The notes beneath the pieces were generated by a model that worked only from the letters and a program-made list of their open reading frames with translations, searched no databases and was not told where the DNA came from. From Jejubacter calystegiae (lineage in GTDB: Bacteria > Pseudomonadota > Gammaproteobacteria > Enterobacterales > Enterobacteriaceae), in assembly GCF_005671395.1 (NCBI RefSeq), contig NZ_CP040428.1:3844001-3908000 (forward strand): DNA of 64,000 nucleotides, given 5' to 3'. The first letter of the stretch is position 1, and every line of letters begins with the position of its first letter. Both the position numbers and the translations under genes were made by a program. Below are positions 27,203 through 36,177 of this stretch, piece by piece.

Positions 27203-28743
27203 AAATTCGTTCTCAGGTCGGCATGGTGCTGAATCTCGACAAATGCATCGGCTGCCACACCTGCTCCGTTACCTGTAAAAACGTCTGGACCGGGCGCGAA
27301 GGCATGGAGTACGCATGGTTTAATAACGTAGAGACCAAACCGGGTCTGGGCTATCCCCACGCCTGGGAGGATCAGGAAAAATGGCACGGCGGCTGGATCC
27401 GCAAGATTAACGGCAAGCTCCAGCCCAAACTCGGCAGTAAGGTCGGGGTATTAGCGAATATCTTCGCCAACCCGGTGGTGCCGCAGATAGACGACTACTA
27501 CGAGCCATTCAGCTACGACTACAAAACCCTGCACTTCGCTCCGGAGGGTAAACACCTGCCCACCGCCCGCCCGCGCTCGCTGATTAGCGGCAAGCGAATG
27601 AACAAAATCGAAGGCGGCCCCAACTGGGAAGAGCTGCTGGGGGGCGAATTCGCCAAACGCGCCGCCGACTACAACTTCGAAGCCATGCAGAAAGAGATGT
27701 ACGGCCAGTTCGAAAACACCTTTATGATGTATTTGCCGCGCCTGTGCGAACACTGCCTTAACCCGAGCTGTGTCGCCACCTGCCCCAGCGGCGCCATCTA
27801 CAAGCGTGAAGAGGACGGCATCGTTCTGATCGATCAGGACAAATGCCGCGGCTGGCGGATGTGCATCAGCGGCTGTCCGTACAAAAAAATCTACTTCAAC
27901 TGGAAGAGCGGTAAGTCCGAGAAGTGCATCTTCTGCTATCCGCGTATCGAGTCCGGACAGCCGACGGTCTGCTCCGAAACCTGCGTGGGCCGTATCCGCT
28001 ATCTGGGCGTGCTGCTCTATGATGCAGACCGCATTGAAGAAGCCGCCAGCGTGGAAAACGAAAAGGATCTCTATGAGAGCCAGCTTAGCGTGTTCCTTGA
28101 CCCCAACGATCCGGAAGTCATTGAAGAGGCGCTGAAACAGGGCATTCCCCAGAACGTGATCGACGCGGCCCAGAAATCGCCGGTCTACAAAATGGCGATG
28201 GACTGGAAGCTGGCGCTGCCGCTGCACCCGGAATATCGCACCCTGCCGATGGTCTGGTACGTGCCGCCGCTGTCGCCGATTCAGTCGGTGGCCGATGCCG
28301 GAGGTCTGCCTCACAACGGCAACGTGCTGCCCGCTGTGGAAAGCCTGCGTATTCCGGTTCAGTACCTGGCGAACCTGCTGGCGGCCGGGGATACCCAACC
28401 GGTGTTGCGCGCCCTGAAGCGCATGATGGCGATGCGCCACTACAAGCGCGCCGAAACGGTGGAAGGCAAAGTCGATACCAGCGCGCTTGAGGAAGTGGAT
28501 CTCAGCGTCGCCCAGGTGGAAGAGATGTACCGTTATCTGGCGATTGCCAACTACGAAGATCGCTTCGTGATCCCCACCAGTCACCGCGAGCAGGCCCGGG
28601 ATGCCTTCCCGGAACGTAACGGCTGCGGCTTTAGCTTTGGCGACGGCTGTCACGGCTCAGACACCAAATTCAACCTGTTTAACAGCAAACGTATCGACGC
28701 CATCGACATCAGCGAAATCAGCCATAAAGCGGAGGGCGAGTAA
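27199..28743 (+). CDS. narY: Nitrate reductase Z, beta (iron-sulphur) subunit
   Basis: 514 residues, the E. coli NarY length. Electron-transfer subunit with four Fe-S clusters; the ligand groups are visible as CIGCHTCSVTC near residue 16, CEHCLNPSCVATC near 185, CRGWRMCISGC near 217, and CIFCYPR plus CSETCVGR near 245-265. The Trp in CRGWRMC replaces a cysteine, the known feature that leaves a 3Fe-4S cluster there. Passes electrons from the cytochrome b subunit (NarV) to NarZ. Overlaps narZ by 4 nt and narW by 1 nt, so the genes are translationally coupled. Confidence 0.95.
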   Translation: MKIRSQVGMVLNLDKCIGCHTCSVTCKNVWTGREGMEYAWFNNVETKPGLGYPHAWEDQEKWHGGWIRKINGKLQPKLGSKVGVLANIFANPVVPQIDDYYEPFSYDYKTLHFAPEGKHLPTARPRSLISGKRMNKIEGGPNWEELLGGEFAKRAADYNFEAMQKEMYGQFENTFMMYLPRLCEHCLNPSCVATCPSGAIYKREEDGIVLIDQDKCRGWRMCISGCPYKKIYFNWKSGKSEKCIFCYPRIESGQPTVCSETCVGRIRYLGVLLYDADRIEEAASVENEKDLYESQLSVFLDPNDPEVIEEALKQGIPQNVIDAAQKSPVYKMAMDWKLALPLHPEYRTLPMVWYVPPLSPIQSVADAGGLPHNGNVLPAVESLRIPVQYLANLLAAGDTQPVLRALKRMMAMRHYKRAETVEGKVDTSALEEVDLSVAQVEEMYRYLAIANYEDRFVIPTSHREQARDAFPERNGCGFSFGDGCHGSDTKFNLFNSKRIDAIDISEISHKAEGE

Positions 28744-29438
28744 TGCAGATTTTGAAAGTCATCGCCCTGCTGATGGAGTACCCCGATGAGCAGCTATGGC
28801 AAAGCGGCGAAGAGCTGATGCCGCTGGTGGCGCAGGAGGCGCCCCGGCTCACCGGTTTTGTTGATGAACTGCTGGCGGCGCCGTTGCTCGATCAGCAGGC
28901 GGCATGGGGCGAGGTGTTTGACCGTGGTTGCTCTACCTCGTTGATGCTGTTCGAGCACGTACACGCCGAATCCCGGGATCGGGGTCAGGCGATGGTGGAT
29001 TTAATGGCTCAGTACGAAGAAGCTGGTTTGCAGCTCGACTGCCGCGAGCTGCCGGACTATCTGCCGATGTATCTGGAGTACCTCAGCACCCGCAGCCCCG
29101 CCGAAGCGCGCCAGGGGCTGCTGGATATTGCGCCGATCCTCGCCCTGCTGGGAGGCCGACTCAAAGAACGCGAGGCGCCATGGAGCCAGCTGTTTGACGC
29201 CCTGTTGGAAATTTGCGGCAGTCCGCTAAGAAGTGACAGTGTCACCAAACAGGTGGCGGGCGAAAAGCGCGACGACACCCCGGAGGCGATGGACGCGGTC
29301 TGGGAAGAGGAGCAAGTGAAATTTATTGATGACGCCGCCTCTTCCTGTGATTCCTCGCCACAGCAACAGTATCAACGGCGTTTCAGCCAGGAGGCGGCGC
29401 CCCAGTATCTGGATCTTTCATCCGGAGGCAGAAAATGA
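28743..29438 (+). CDS. narW: Nitrate reductase Z assembly chaperone NarW
   Basis: 231 residues, matching NarW/NarJ. A cytosolic TorD-like helical chaperone that holds the NarZ-NarY apoenzyme while the molybdenum cofactor is inserted; not part of the final complex. Recognisable by [13 protein letters not shown] at the N-terminus, [11 protein letters not shown] near residue 100 and an acidic low-complexity C-terminus. The ATG shares its A with the narY TAA, and its own end overlaps narV by 4 nt. Confidence 0.92.
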   Translation: MQILKVIALLMEYPDEQLWQSGEELMPLVAQEAPRLTGFVDELLAAPLLDQQAAWGEVFDRGCSTSLMLFEHVHAESRDRGQAMVDLMAQYEEAGLQLDCRELPDYLPMYLEYLSTRSPAEARQGLLDIAPILALLGGRLKEREAPWSQLFDALLEICGSPLRSDSVTKQVAGEKRDDTPEAMDAVWEEEQVKFIDDAASSCDSSPQQQYQRRFSQEAAPQYLDLSSGGRK

Positions 29439-30115
29439 CCCAGTTCCTTAATCTGTTTTTCTACGATATCTACCCCTATATCGCCGGGACGGTGTTTCTG
29501 GTTGGTAGCTGGCTGCGCTATGACTACGGTCAGTACACCTGGCGCGCCTCATCGAGCCAGATGCTGGACAAAAAGGGCTTCCGCCTGGCATCGAACCTGT
29601 TTCATATCGGGATCCTCGGCATCTTTTTCGGCCATCTGTTCGGGATGCTGACGCCGCACTGGATGTATGAAGCCTGGCTGCCGCTGCCGGTAAAACAGCA
29701 GATGGCGATGTGGCTGGGAGGCGTGTGCGGCATTCTGACCCTGGTGGGCGGTCTGCTGCTGTTGAAACGCCGCCTGTTCAACCCCCGGGTGCGGGCCAGT
29801 TCCACCACGGCAGATATTCTGATTCTGGCGATCCTGCTGATTCAGTGCGCGCTGGGCCTGACCTCCATCCACTATTCACGGCAGTTCCCGGACGGCAGCG
29901 AGATGATGAAGCTGGTGAACTGGGCGCAGCATATCGTCACCTTCCGGGGCGGCGCTTCGGAATTCCTGGACGGCGTGGCCTGGGTTTACCGGGTGCATCT
30001 GGTGCTGGGCATGACTATCTTCCTGCTGTTCCCCTTCACCCGTCTGGTGCACGTCTGGAGCGCGCCGGTGGAATACTTTACCCGCCGCTACCAGCTTGTG
30101 CGGTCACGGCGTTAA
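29435..30115 (+). CDS. narV: Nitrate reductase Z, gamma (cytochrome b) subunit
   Basis: 226 residues, the E. coli NarV length. Five hydrophobic spans; binds two b hemes and oxidises quinol at the periplasmic side. Likely heme-ligand histidines are in [18 protein letters not shown] near residue 55 and in [10 protein letters not shown] and [10 protein letters not shown] near the C-terminus. Last gene of narUZYWV, followed by the hairpin cluster. Confidence 0.94.
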   Translation: MTQFLNLFFYDIYPYIAGTVFLVGSWLRYDYGQYTWRASSSQMLDKKGFRLASNLFHIGILGIFFGHLFGMLTPHWMYEAWLPLPVKQQMAMWLGGVCGILTLVGGLLLLKRRLFNPRVRASSTTADILILAILLIQCALGLTSIHYSRQFPDGSEMMKLVNWAQHIVTFRGGASEFLDGVAWVYRVHLVLGMTIFLLFPFTRLVHVWSAPVEYFTRRYQLVRSRR

Positions 30116-30251
30116 GTAGAGGTTGTTGCCAAAAGGCGCGCATCAGGCGCGCCTGAGACTGATGACAACCCCCTGGCCGAACTTGTTCGGCCAGAATCAC
30201 CAGAAAAATAAACAAGGAAAATCAATTTATTGATTTTCGGCAGCTCAACCA

Positions 30252-30285
30252 CAAAGAGGGAAAAACCACGTTTTTTCCCTCTTTG
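30252..30285. terminator. Bidirectional terminator between convergent genes
   Basis: CAAAGAGGGAAAAA (30252-30265) pairs exactly with TTTTTCCCTCTTTG (30272-30285), 14 bp around a 6-nt loop. The A and T runs inside the stem make it usable from either strand. Confidence 0.8.
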
Positions 30286-30296
30286 TCATCAACCTG

Positions 30297-30322
30297 AGGC
30301 GCGCGTAAGGCGCGCCTTTTTT
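30297..30322 (+). terminator. Terminator overlapping the end of the PheC-like gene
   Basis: AGGCGCGC (30297-30304) and GCGCGCCT (30310-30317) form an 8-bp stem followed by six T. It acts on rightward (nar) transcription; the T-run overlaps the TAA of the minus-strand gene at 30321. Confidence 0.8.
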
Positions 30323-31121
30323 ACTTCTGCGCCGTCGCCAGCGCTGCATTTTCCGGCATCCTTAACTGCCACTTCTTAGCCAGCTTCTCTTTATCATCGC
30401 CCTTCAGCCAGTCGTTAATGCGCGCCAGCAGTTCGCTATTGCTCTTTTGCACCATATAGACCTTATGGCTCTCAGTACCGGCGAACGGCTTGCGGGTCGC
30501 CATGCAGATAATTCCCGGCTCCTGGTGATGGTAATAATCCCCTTCGATCAGATCGGTAAACATTACATCTGCTCGTTGAGAGCGCAGCGCCTGGAGGTTA
30601 TCGACGTTATTTTTCACCCGAATCACCTGGGCATTGTGGATATGCTCATTAACAAAGCTTTCATTGGTGCCGCCGGGGTTAACCACCACCTTCACGCCGG
30701 AGCGGTCAATCTGGCGCAGGGTGCGCAACCAGCCGCTGCGATCGCAGTTGGCAATGGCGATTTTACCGTTAGGCACGACCGGCGATGACAGTCCAAAATC
30801 CGCTGCCCGTCCGGGCGTGGCCGTTACGCCGCCCATTGCCACATCAAACTTATCGGCAGCCAGATCCTTAGAAAGTGTGGGCCATGAGGTCAGCACAAAA
30901 CTCACTTTCAGCCCCATGGATTCCCCCAGGGCTCTGGCCATATCGATATCAAACCCCTGCAAAGTGCCGCTATCGCCGCGCCAGGCCAGCGGCGCGTAGT
31001 CTCCCGGTACGCCAACCTTCAGGGTTCCGGACTGTTCAATCGCTCCCAGGCTGCGAGCCTGAGCCCCCGAAGCGGTAATAAGCAGGATGCAGGCAATCAA
31101 TGATATGGAAACAGGTTTCAT
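30321..31121 (-). CDS. Periplasmic family-3 solute-binding protein, cyclohexadienyl dehydratase (PheC)-like
   Basis: 266 residues. A signal peptide (MKPVSISLIACILLITASGA, cleavage near AQA) precedes an SBP family-3 fold: GTLKVGVPGDYAPLAWR, GFDIDMARALGESMGL, and VNPGGTNESFVNEHI. The VNPGGTNE block and overall length resemble PheC, the periplasmic cyclohexadienyl dehydratase of pseudomonads, more than amino-acid binding proteins. No ABC permease or ATPase gene is adjacent, which also favours an enzyme. The reaction cannot be proved from sequence, so no symbol is given. Confidence 0.75.
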   Translation of the reverse strand: MKPVSISLIACILLITASGAQARSLGAIEQSGTLKVGVPGDYAPLAWRGDSGTLQGFDIDMARALGESMGLKVSFVLTSWPTLSKDLAADKFDVAMGGVTATPGRAADFGLSSPVVPNGKIAIANCDRSGWLRTLRQIDRSGVKVVVNPGGTNESFVNEHIHNAQVIRVKNNVDNLQALRSQRADVMFTDLIEGDYYHHQEPGIICMATRKPFAGTESHKVYMVQKSNSELLARINDWLKGDDKEKLAKKWQLRMPENAALATAQK

Positions 31122-31298
31122 GAGGCAGTCTCAATAAGCAAAGGTAAATGGATTGTTAACTAAAGCGCCGCTAAAGGAAAGCGCCCTGCGCAGCGTTACC
31201 CTTTTCGCCTGCAAACTTCGCTATCCCGACTATGGTTAAGGTTGGGGGGCGTCTGTTCGGGGCGGCCCGGAGCATCCGTATAAAGAGAAGGAGGCAAC

Positions 31299-31547
31299 AT
31301 GGCAAAGTACCAGTTCGATAATGTGGATACCGACGTCGATCTCGATGCGGAAAATCTGGCCTACGCCCTCAGCGCTGCGGTGGAGGTACTGGCCTCCAGC
31401 ATTGCCGGGAATTCGCCGCAGAAAAAAGAAGAGATTCTGCGCAAATTCGATATCGCAGTGAAAAAGAACCAGGACGAAGATTGCCATACTGAGCTGGCCT
31501 GGCTGGCCCAGTCCACCAAAGTCACGCTGCTGGGTGATGATGACTAA
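31299..31547 (+). CDS. Small acidic protein of unknown function
   Basis: 82 residues, not recognised. Acidic ends (DNVDTDVDLDAENL; LGDDD) flank a likely helical centre. No signal peptide or membrane span, so cytoplasmic. A strong ribosome binding site, AAGGAGG, lies six bases before the ATG, which is the main reason to accept it as a real gene. Single gene, with a GC-rich hairpin (31555-31573) eight bases after the stop. Confidence 0.65.
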   Translation: MAKYQFDNVDTDVDLDAENLAYALSAAVEVLASSIAGNSPQKKEEILRKFDIAVKKNQDEDCHTELAWLAQSTKVTLLGDDD

Positions 31548-31554
31548 TCCGTTA

Positions 31555-31573
31555 GCGCGCCGCCAAGGCGCGC
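31555..31573. terminator. GC-rich hairpin after the small acidic gene
   Basis: GCGCGCC (31555-31561) and GGCGCGC (31567-31573) are exact arms with a 5-nt loop, 7 nt after the stop. No T-run follows, so efficiency is doubtful. The arms have the same composition as two hairpins after narV. Confidence 0.45.
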
Positions 31574-31691
31574 TGCCCGTTCAATGCTCTCATAATACCG
31601 GGCTCGGCGCCATCTTGTTATCTGTACACTTTCCATTCATAATGCACAGGCCCACTTCGACCGACAGATCATAAAGAAAAGGAACTCATTT

Positions 31692-32215
31692 ATGTCTGAT
31701 AAAAATATAGATAACAGGCGTGCAAATAACATTTTATATATATCAGCGGTTGTTGGCATACTCCCCTTGCTGGCGATTTACTTTTTATATATCTACAACC
31801 CACAATCGCCTTTATGGTATAGCGTTTTTAATAGCATGCAGGATATACCCTCAATAACGTCAGACTTCAATCCCTTGATGACTAAAGCTATGGATCTATA
31901 CTGTAAAAGCGCGCTTTTACTTGCGATCTTTTTCTTTCTTGTACAACTAAGATACAGAAAAATAGATAAAATAACTGACAGAAAAAAGATTCTGCAAGCA
32001 TGTGTGCTCAGTCCTTTTTTTACGGGTTGTATGCTTACCTGGTTTTGAGGGGGAATCTTGAATTAACTATTGCAGGAAGACCCGCAAGATATCTATCAGA
32101 AAACAATTTCACCTTATTGATTTTTTATTCATTGCTGTATATTGCCACACAGGTTATGACTTTCGGTATATGTTCCTGCCCCCTACTGGCACACAGGCTC
32201 TGGAAGGAAAGGTAG
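31692..32215 (+). pseudogene. AT-rich small membrane protein gene split by a frameshift
   Basis: The first frame (31692-32048) encodes 118 residues with two membrane spans (ILYISAVVGILPLLAIYFLY and SALLLAIFFFLVQL) and stops just after CMLTWF. A second frame takes over at once (LRGNLELTIAGRPARYLSEN, then LLIFYSLLYIATQV) and runs to 32215. One extra T in the run at about 32041-32045 (TTTT to TTTTT) would join them as W-F-L-R-G-N in one protein of about 174 residues with three spans. Hence a one-base deletion, or a sequencing error, in a single gene. The family is not recognised. Base composition is far more AT-rich than the neighbours. Start has AAGGAAC upstream. Confidence 0.65.
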
Positions 32216-32216
32216 C

Positions 32217-32306
32217 ACCATGGCGCTGATTGTGGCGAACGTTAAACGCAGGTTGCCCCGCTATCGTCACCGACAAGCGCTGCCTCATATGCCAGACGAT
32301 ACTGCT
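32217..32306. repeat. 90-bp direct repeat, copy A
   Basis: Matches 36149-36238 at 87 of 90 positions (differences at 32227, 32280 and 32290), same orientation, offset 3932 bp. It lies between the 3' ends of two AT-rich convergent genes and is GC-rich itself. Copy B covers the convergent 3' ends of the MocR regulator and the broken epimerase, so copy A is the displaced one: a piece of two gene ends with no genes attached. Confidence 0.9.
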
Positions 32307-32346
32307 GTATCGGTCAGAGAAATCGGACTGTGAAACCATGAAAAAG

Positions 32347-33465
32347 TTATGATTTTAAAATAATCTCCATATCTTTCTTTAATTCATATGTTTTGATTTT
32401 TATATGATTTTCATTAGCCCTTGATAAAATGTATTTCATTTCATAATAAGGCGGCTTTACTTTGCAATCTAACCTGTATGAATACCATCCCCCCTCATAA
32501 GGAAGAAATGCCCTATACTTCCCTTCAGATACAAGCATAAACCTGGCCCCCTTGTAATTATTTAACAGCCTATATTCTCCACCACAATAAAACCTCTCAA
32601 CTGAATCCATTTCGATAGTTTGTGTGAATATAAAATTGTTAATTAACAGCTCATTTTTATAGTAACAAAACAACAGGATTACAAATGAAAAGAGTGCTGG
32701 CATCAAAATAGGGAGAGAATCATATCTAACATAAAAAACGTTTTTAAACCTGCTGTTTCTTACTGATATGGTTTTCCCTTCATGTATCAGTAAAGTAATA
32801 TTAACTAAAATCATCACAGCCATTGCTAATGCCATCACCAAAATAATAAAATAGGAATATATTGTCATTTTCGTTGATGCCTGGGAAAATGTTATATCCA
32901 TATACCCCATAACCTGGCTAATTGATACATTCAGAATTAGAAATGAACACAGTAGCCAGATTGCTCGCCCACACCAAACAATCATTTTCTTTTCTTTTTC
33001 CAGAAAATCAGAAGTATTTAATATATACATCTGCATAGCGACATAAAAAAACAAGAAATGTATCAATAAAAAAATAAATGCGTAATCCATTGCCGAAGCA
33101 ATATAACTACCGACAAAAGTACAAACAACGATACAAAGAGTCAGAATAGACACTGCATACATTAAAAAAACAGATATTGCATACTTACTGCTTTTTCGGT
33201 ATTTTTTTATTCCTTTTGTGTTTTTACTTTTGTATCTTTTATCTAAAAAAAGAATATCATATCCAATAATGAATAAAGTGCAAATTCCAACTGAAAAAAA
33301 CACTCCCATTGATGCATATGGAGATCCAAACGGAATGAATAAGGAAAAAGACAAAGCGAATAGTAATGAGTGATGCAAAAACACTCTTCGTGTTGTTTTT
33401 ATTTCCTTTAGCCTAATAAGCATGATTAAGTTTCCCACATAACTTAAAAACCCAAGAGATATCAA
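32347..33465 (-). CDS. AT-rich multi-span membrane protein, unknown function
   Basis: 372 residues, not recognised. About eight hydrophobic spans in the first 270 residues (for example LLFALSFSLFIPFG, YAFIFLLIHFLFFYVAMQMY), then a soluble C-terminal domain of about 100 residues with two cysteines (FYCGGEY, RLDCKV), probably periplasmic. The frame begins with TTG at 33465; the ATG at 33423 (MLIRLKEIK) is an equally possible start. Codon use is strikingly A/T-ending compared with both sides, a sign of recent acquisition. Convergent with the frameshifted membrane gene, with repeat copy A between them. It could belong to a defence, immunity or surface function; nothing seen decides this. Confidence 0.6.
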   Translation of the reverse strand: MISLGFLSYVGNLIMLIRLKEIKTTRRVFLHHSLLFALSFSLFIPFGSPYASMGVFFSVGICTLFIIGYDILFLDKRYKSKNTKGIKKYRKSSKYAISVFLMYAVSILTLCIVVCTFVGSYIASAMDYAFIFLLIHFLFFYVAMQMYILNTSDFLEKEKKMIVWCGRAIWLLCSFLILNVSISQVMGYMDITFSQASTKMTIYSYFIILVMALAMAVMILVNITLLIHEGKTISVRNSRFKNVFYVRYDSLPILMPALFSFVILLFCYYKNELLINNFIFTQTIEMDSVERFYCGGEYRLLNNYKGARFMLVSEGKYRAFLPYEGGWYSYRLDCKVKPPYYEMKYILSRANENHIKIKTYELKKDMEIILKS

Positions 33466-33771
33466 TGCACAACCGTCTGCTACAGAAAATATACCACTAT
33501 AATTACATATTCAATATGTTTATAGAATTTAGGTATTTATCCATACTTTCAATAAGAATAAATGGTAGTCAAACCTTAGAGTTTCCTGGGATCTGCCAGA
33601 AAAATAGAATGATAGCGCCGAAATCCACTTCTGATGCCAGTAGATTTACCCCTACTGCATTCCTCCCCCTCTGAATAACGATTTCCACATCCCGGCAGCC
33701 AGAAAATCTCCAGCCCAACATCAAGAATACCAGGTGCCGATGCGCCGCCAGGGCGCGCTGAACGCATCCAG
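33466..33771. other. Boundary region of the AT-rich patch
   Basis: 306 bp without a convincing gene. Base composition switches from AT-rich to GC-rich at about 33,570-33,600, which marks the right edge of the foreign-looking patch. A short plus-strand frame (33465-33674) has no ribosome binding site or family resemblance. Confidence 0.5.
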
Positions 33772-34635
33772 TTAGCGGGCAAAACGACGGGCACCGGCCA
33801 CGCACAATACCGCGCCAAGGCTTACGGCGACCATGCCCCAGTTGACCTGTTCGTGCAGCAACAGGCTGGCCAGCCCCAGCGCAATAAAAGGCTGTAGCAG
33901 TTGCAACTGACCTACCGCCGCGATTCCCCCCTGCGCCAGCCCCCGATACCAGAAAATAAAGCCGATCAGCATGCTGAATGCGGAAACATAGCCCAGCCCA
34001 ATCCAGGCCGGAACGCTAACGTGGCTGACGCTATCCGGCAGGGTCAGCAACATCACTGGCAGCATCAGCGGTAGTGCAATCAGCAACGCCTGGCAGATGG
34101 TTTGCCAGCCGCCCAGCCGTCGCGACAGCGTTGCCCCTTCCGCATAGCCCAGACCGCAAACAATAACGGCCGCCGCCATTAACCCATCGCCGCGCAACGT
34201 GCCGCTTCCGCCATTCAGCAGCGCATAGCCAGTCACCAGCGCCGCACCCGCCAGCGAAAAGAGCCAGAACGCGCTCCGGGGGCGTTCGCCGCCGCGCAAT
34301 ACGGCAAAGAGCGCCGTACAAAACGGCAGTAGCCCCAGGAAGACAATAGAACGCGCGGAAGAGATTGACTGCAAAGCCAGCGCCGTCAGTAACGGGAATC
34401 CCACCACCACGCCCGCCGCGGTGACAATCAACGGAATGATGTCGCGACGTTCAGGCCGCTTCTCGCCCATCCCCACCAGCAGGGCGCCCGCCAGCGCGGC
34501 GGCGATCACCGCCCGGGCGCCCGTCAGAAATAGCGGATCGAAATCCACCACTGCCGCCCGGGTCGCCGGTAGCGAACCCGCAAAAATCACCACGCCTGCC
34601 AGGCCATTTATCCAGCCGCTGCGTCTGTTTTCCAT
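33772..34635 (-). CDS. EamA/DMT-family exporter
   Basis: 287 residues with ten hydrophobic spans in two EamA repeats (LTGARAVIAAALAGALLVG in the first, IGLGYVSAFSMLIGFIFWYR in the second), of the drug/metabolite transporter superfamily. Usually exports amino acids or metabolites; the substrate is unknown. The start has GGAGGGG five bases upstream. Divergent from a MocR-type regulator, 123 bp apart, a common genomic pairing that suggests regulation by that protein. Confidence 0.87.
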   Translation of the reverse strand: MENRRSGWINGLAGVVIFAGSLPATRAAVVDFDPLFLTGARAVIAAALAGALLVGMGEKRPERRDIIPLIVTAAGVVVGFPLLTALALQSISSARSIVFLGLLPFCTALFAVLRGGERPRSAFWLFSLAGAALVTGYALLNGGSGTLRGDGLMAAAVIVCGLGYAEGATLSRRLGGWQTICQALLIALPLMLPVMLLTLPDSVSHVSVPAWIGLGYVSAFSMLIGFIFWYRGLAQGGIAAVGQLQLLQPFIALGLASLLLHEQVNWGMVAVSLGAVLCVAGARRFAR

Positions 34636-34698
34636 ATTCCCCTCCGTTCAGGAGTCGCCAGTAAACCATGGCTCCGCAGCTGCTAAACAGTGACAATC

Positions 34699-34724
34699 CA
34701 GTACAATTTGACCAAACTGTACTG
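34699..34724. promoter_or_regulatory. Inverted repeat, candidate MocR operator
   Basis: CAGTACA (34699-34705) and TGTACTG (34718-34724) are exact 7-bp arms with a 12-bp spacer, between the EamA and MocR genes and 34 bp before the MocR start. Probable binding site for the regulator controlling both genes. Confidence 0.55.
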
Positions 34725-34758
34725 CTATAGATTCCAGAACAGTTCAGGAGAAACTGCG

Positions 34759-36177
34759 ATGCCGCCGCGCCAGACCCGTATTACCAGCGTGATGGAAGAG
34801 ATTCAGGCCCGGATAGCCTCCCGTGTCTGGCAGCCCGGCGCTCGCCTGCCTTCGGTACGCACCCTTGCCCGGAGCCGGAATCTGTCAGTATCGACCGTGG
34901 TGGAAGCCTACGAGCGTCTGGTTGCCGAAAACCTGATCGTGGCCCGCCCGGGTTCCGGATTTTACGTTGTCGGTCCGACGGCGCCGCTGACGCTCATGCA
35001 GAGCGATCCCACGGAGCGCGAAATCGATCCGCTGTGGATTTCGCGCCAGTCGCTGGATGCCGGGCAAACGGCTCTTAAACCCGGCTGCGGCTGGCTGCCG
35101 GAAAGCTGGATGTATGAAGAGGGATTGCGACGCGCCCTGCGTTCAACGGCCCGCGGTCATACGCCATTGTTGACCGACTACAGCCCACCAGCGGGCCACC
35201 CGGAACTGCGTCAGTTGCTGACCCGTCGCCTGGGAATATCAGGCATTCAGATTCCCCCCCAGCAGCTAATGCTGACCGAGTCGGGCACTCAGGCGATCGA
35301 TCTGATCTGCCGCTTTTTGCTGGAGCCAGGAGACACCGTTCTGGTTGATGACCCCTGCTATTTTAATTTCCACGCCCTTCTTCGGGCGCATCGGGCGAAG
35401 ATTGTCGGTATCCCATGGCACAGCGATGGTCCGGATCTACAGGCTTTCGATGCAGCGCTGCGCCACCACAGGCCGCGCCTCTATATCACCAATTCCGGTA
35501 TCCAGAATCCCACCGGCGCCACGCTATCGCCCGCGATCGCCCATCGTCTGCTTAAGCTTGCCGAAGCGGCTAACCTGGTGGTGGTCGAGGATGATATTTT
35601 CGCCGATCTTGAACACAGCCCGGCGCCCAGGCTGGCGGCATTCGACGGCCTGGAGCGAACTATCGCCATCGGCAGCTTTTCAAAAACCGTCTCCGCCTCG
35701 CTGCGCTGCGGCTTTATCGCAGCGCGGCGCGACTGGCTGGAAAGTTTGATCGATCTGAAAATCGCCACCAGTTTCAGCGGCGGCGGACTGGCGGCGGAGG
35801 TTCTGCTGAGGGTGTTGACCGACGGCGGTTACCGGCGCCATATGGACGCCTTGCGCGCCCGCCTGAGTCTGGCCATGGAGCGGGCCATCGAACGACTGGC
35901 GCCGCTGGGCATTACCCCCTGGCTCATTCCGCAGGCCGGTATGTTTCTCTGGTGCCAGTTGCCGCCGGGTATCGATGCGGAATCCCTGGCCCGGGAATGC
36001 CTTACAAATGGGGTGATCCTGGCGCCGGGCAACGCCTTTAGCCAGTCGCGTAGCGCCCAGCGCTTTGTGCGATTTAATGTGTCGCGCACCGATGAGCCAC
36101 ATCTGTATCATGTTCTGGAACACGCGCTCCATCACCTCTGCCGCTCGAACCATGGCGCGGATTGTGGCGAACGTTAA
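34759..36177 (+). CDS. MocR/PdxR-type regulator (GntR HTH fused to aminotransferase domain)
   Basis: 472 residues: a GntR winged helix at residues 10-75 (GARLPSVRTLARSRNLSVST), then a class I aminotransferase-like domain with NSGIQNPTGATLSP near residue 245 and FSKTVSASLRCGF near 310, where the Lys should bind PLP. MocR proteins use PLP to sense vitamin B6, GABA or similar ligands. The start at 34759 (MPPRQTRIT) follows CAGGAG; the ORF start at 34690 lies within the operator region and is rejected. Its 3' end overlaps the epimerase pseudogene and lies inside repeat copy B. Confidence 0.88.
   Translation: MPPRQTRITSVMEEIQARIASRVWQPGARLPSVRTLARSRNLSVSTVVEAYERLVAENLIVARPGSGFYVVGPTAPLTLMQSDPTEREIDPLWISRQSLDAGQTALKPGCGWLPESWMYEEGLRRALRSTARGHTPLLTDYSPPAGHPELRQLLTRRLGISGIQIPPQQLMLTESGTQAIDLICRFLLEPGDTVLVDDPCYFNFHALLRAHRAKIVGIPWHSDGPDLQAFDAALRHHRPRLYITNSGIQNPTGATLSPAIAHRLLKLAEAANLVVVEDDIFADLEHSPAPRLAAFDGLERTIAIGSFSKTVSASLRCGFIAARRDWLESLIDLKIATSFSGGGLAAEVLLRVLTDGGYRRHMDALRARLSLAMERAIERLAPLGITPWLIPQAGMFLWCQLPPGIDAESLARECLTNGVILAPGNAFSQSRSAQRFVRFNVSRTDEPHLYHVLEHALHHLCRSNHGADCGER

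Larger units (their letters stand above)
30135..30322. repeat. Cluster of five consecutive perfect hairpins after narV
   Basis: Between narV and the PheC-like gene, five inverted repeats follow one another: 30135-30153 (GGCGCGC/GCGCGCC, 5-nt loop), 30173-30194 (CTGGCCGAAC/GTTCGGCCAG, 2-nt spacer), 30217-30238 (GAAAATCAA/TTGATTTTC, 4-nt loop), 30252-30285 and 30297-30322. All arms are exact. The first and last share the GGCGCGC stem. The last two qualify as terminators and are listed separately; the others are extra structure with no T-run. Confidence 0.8.

Noticed and set aside
21986-30115. Reading the nitrate operon as narK-narGHJI
   Set aside because: The transporter fits NarU length and wording, there is no narXL beside it, and the alpha-subunit wording follows NarZ. 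All subunit lengths equal the E. coli narUZYWV set.
30135-30322. CRISPR array
   Set aside because: The repeats here are different hairpins, not identical repeats with equal spacers.
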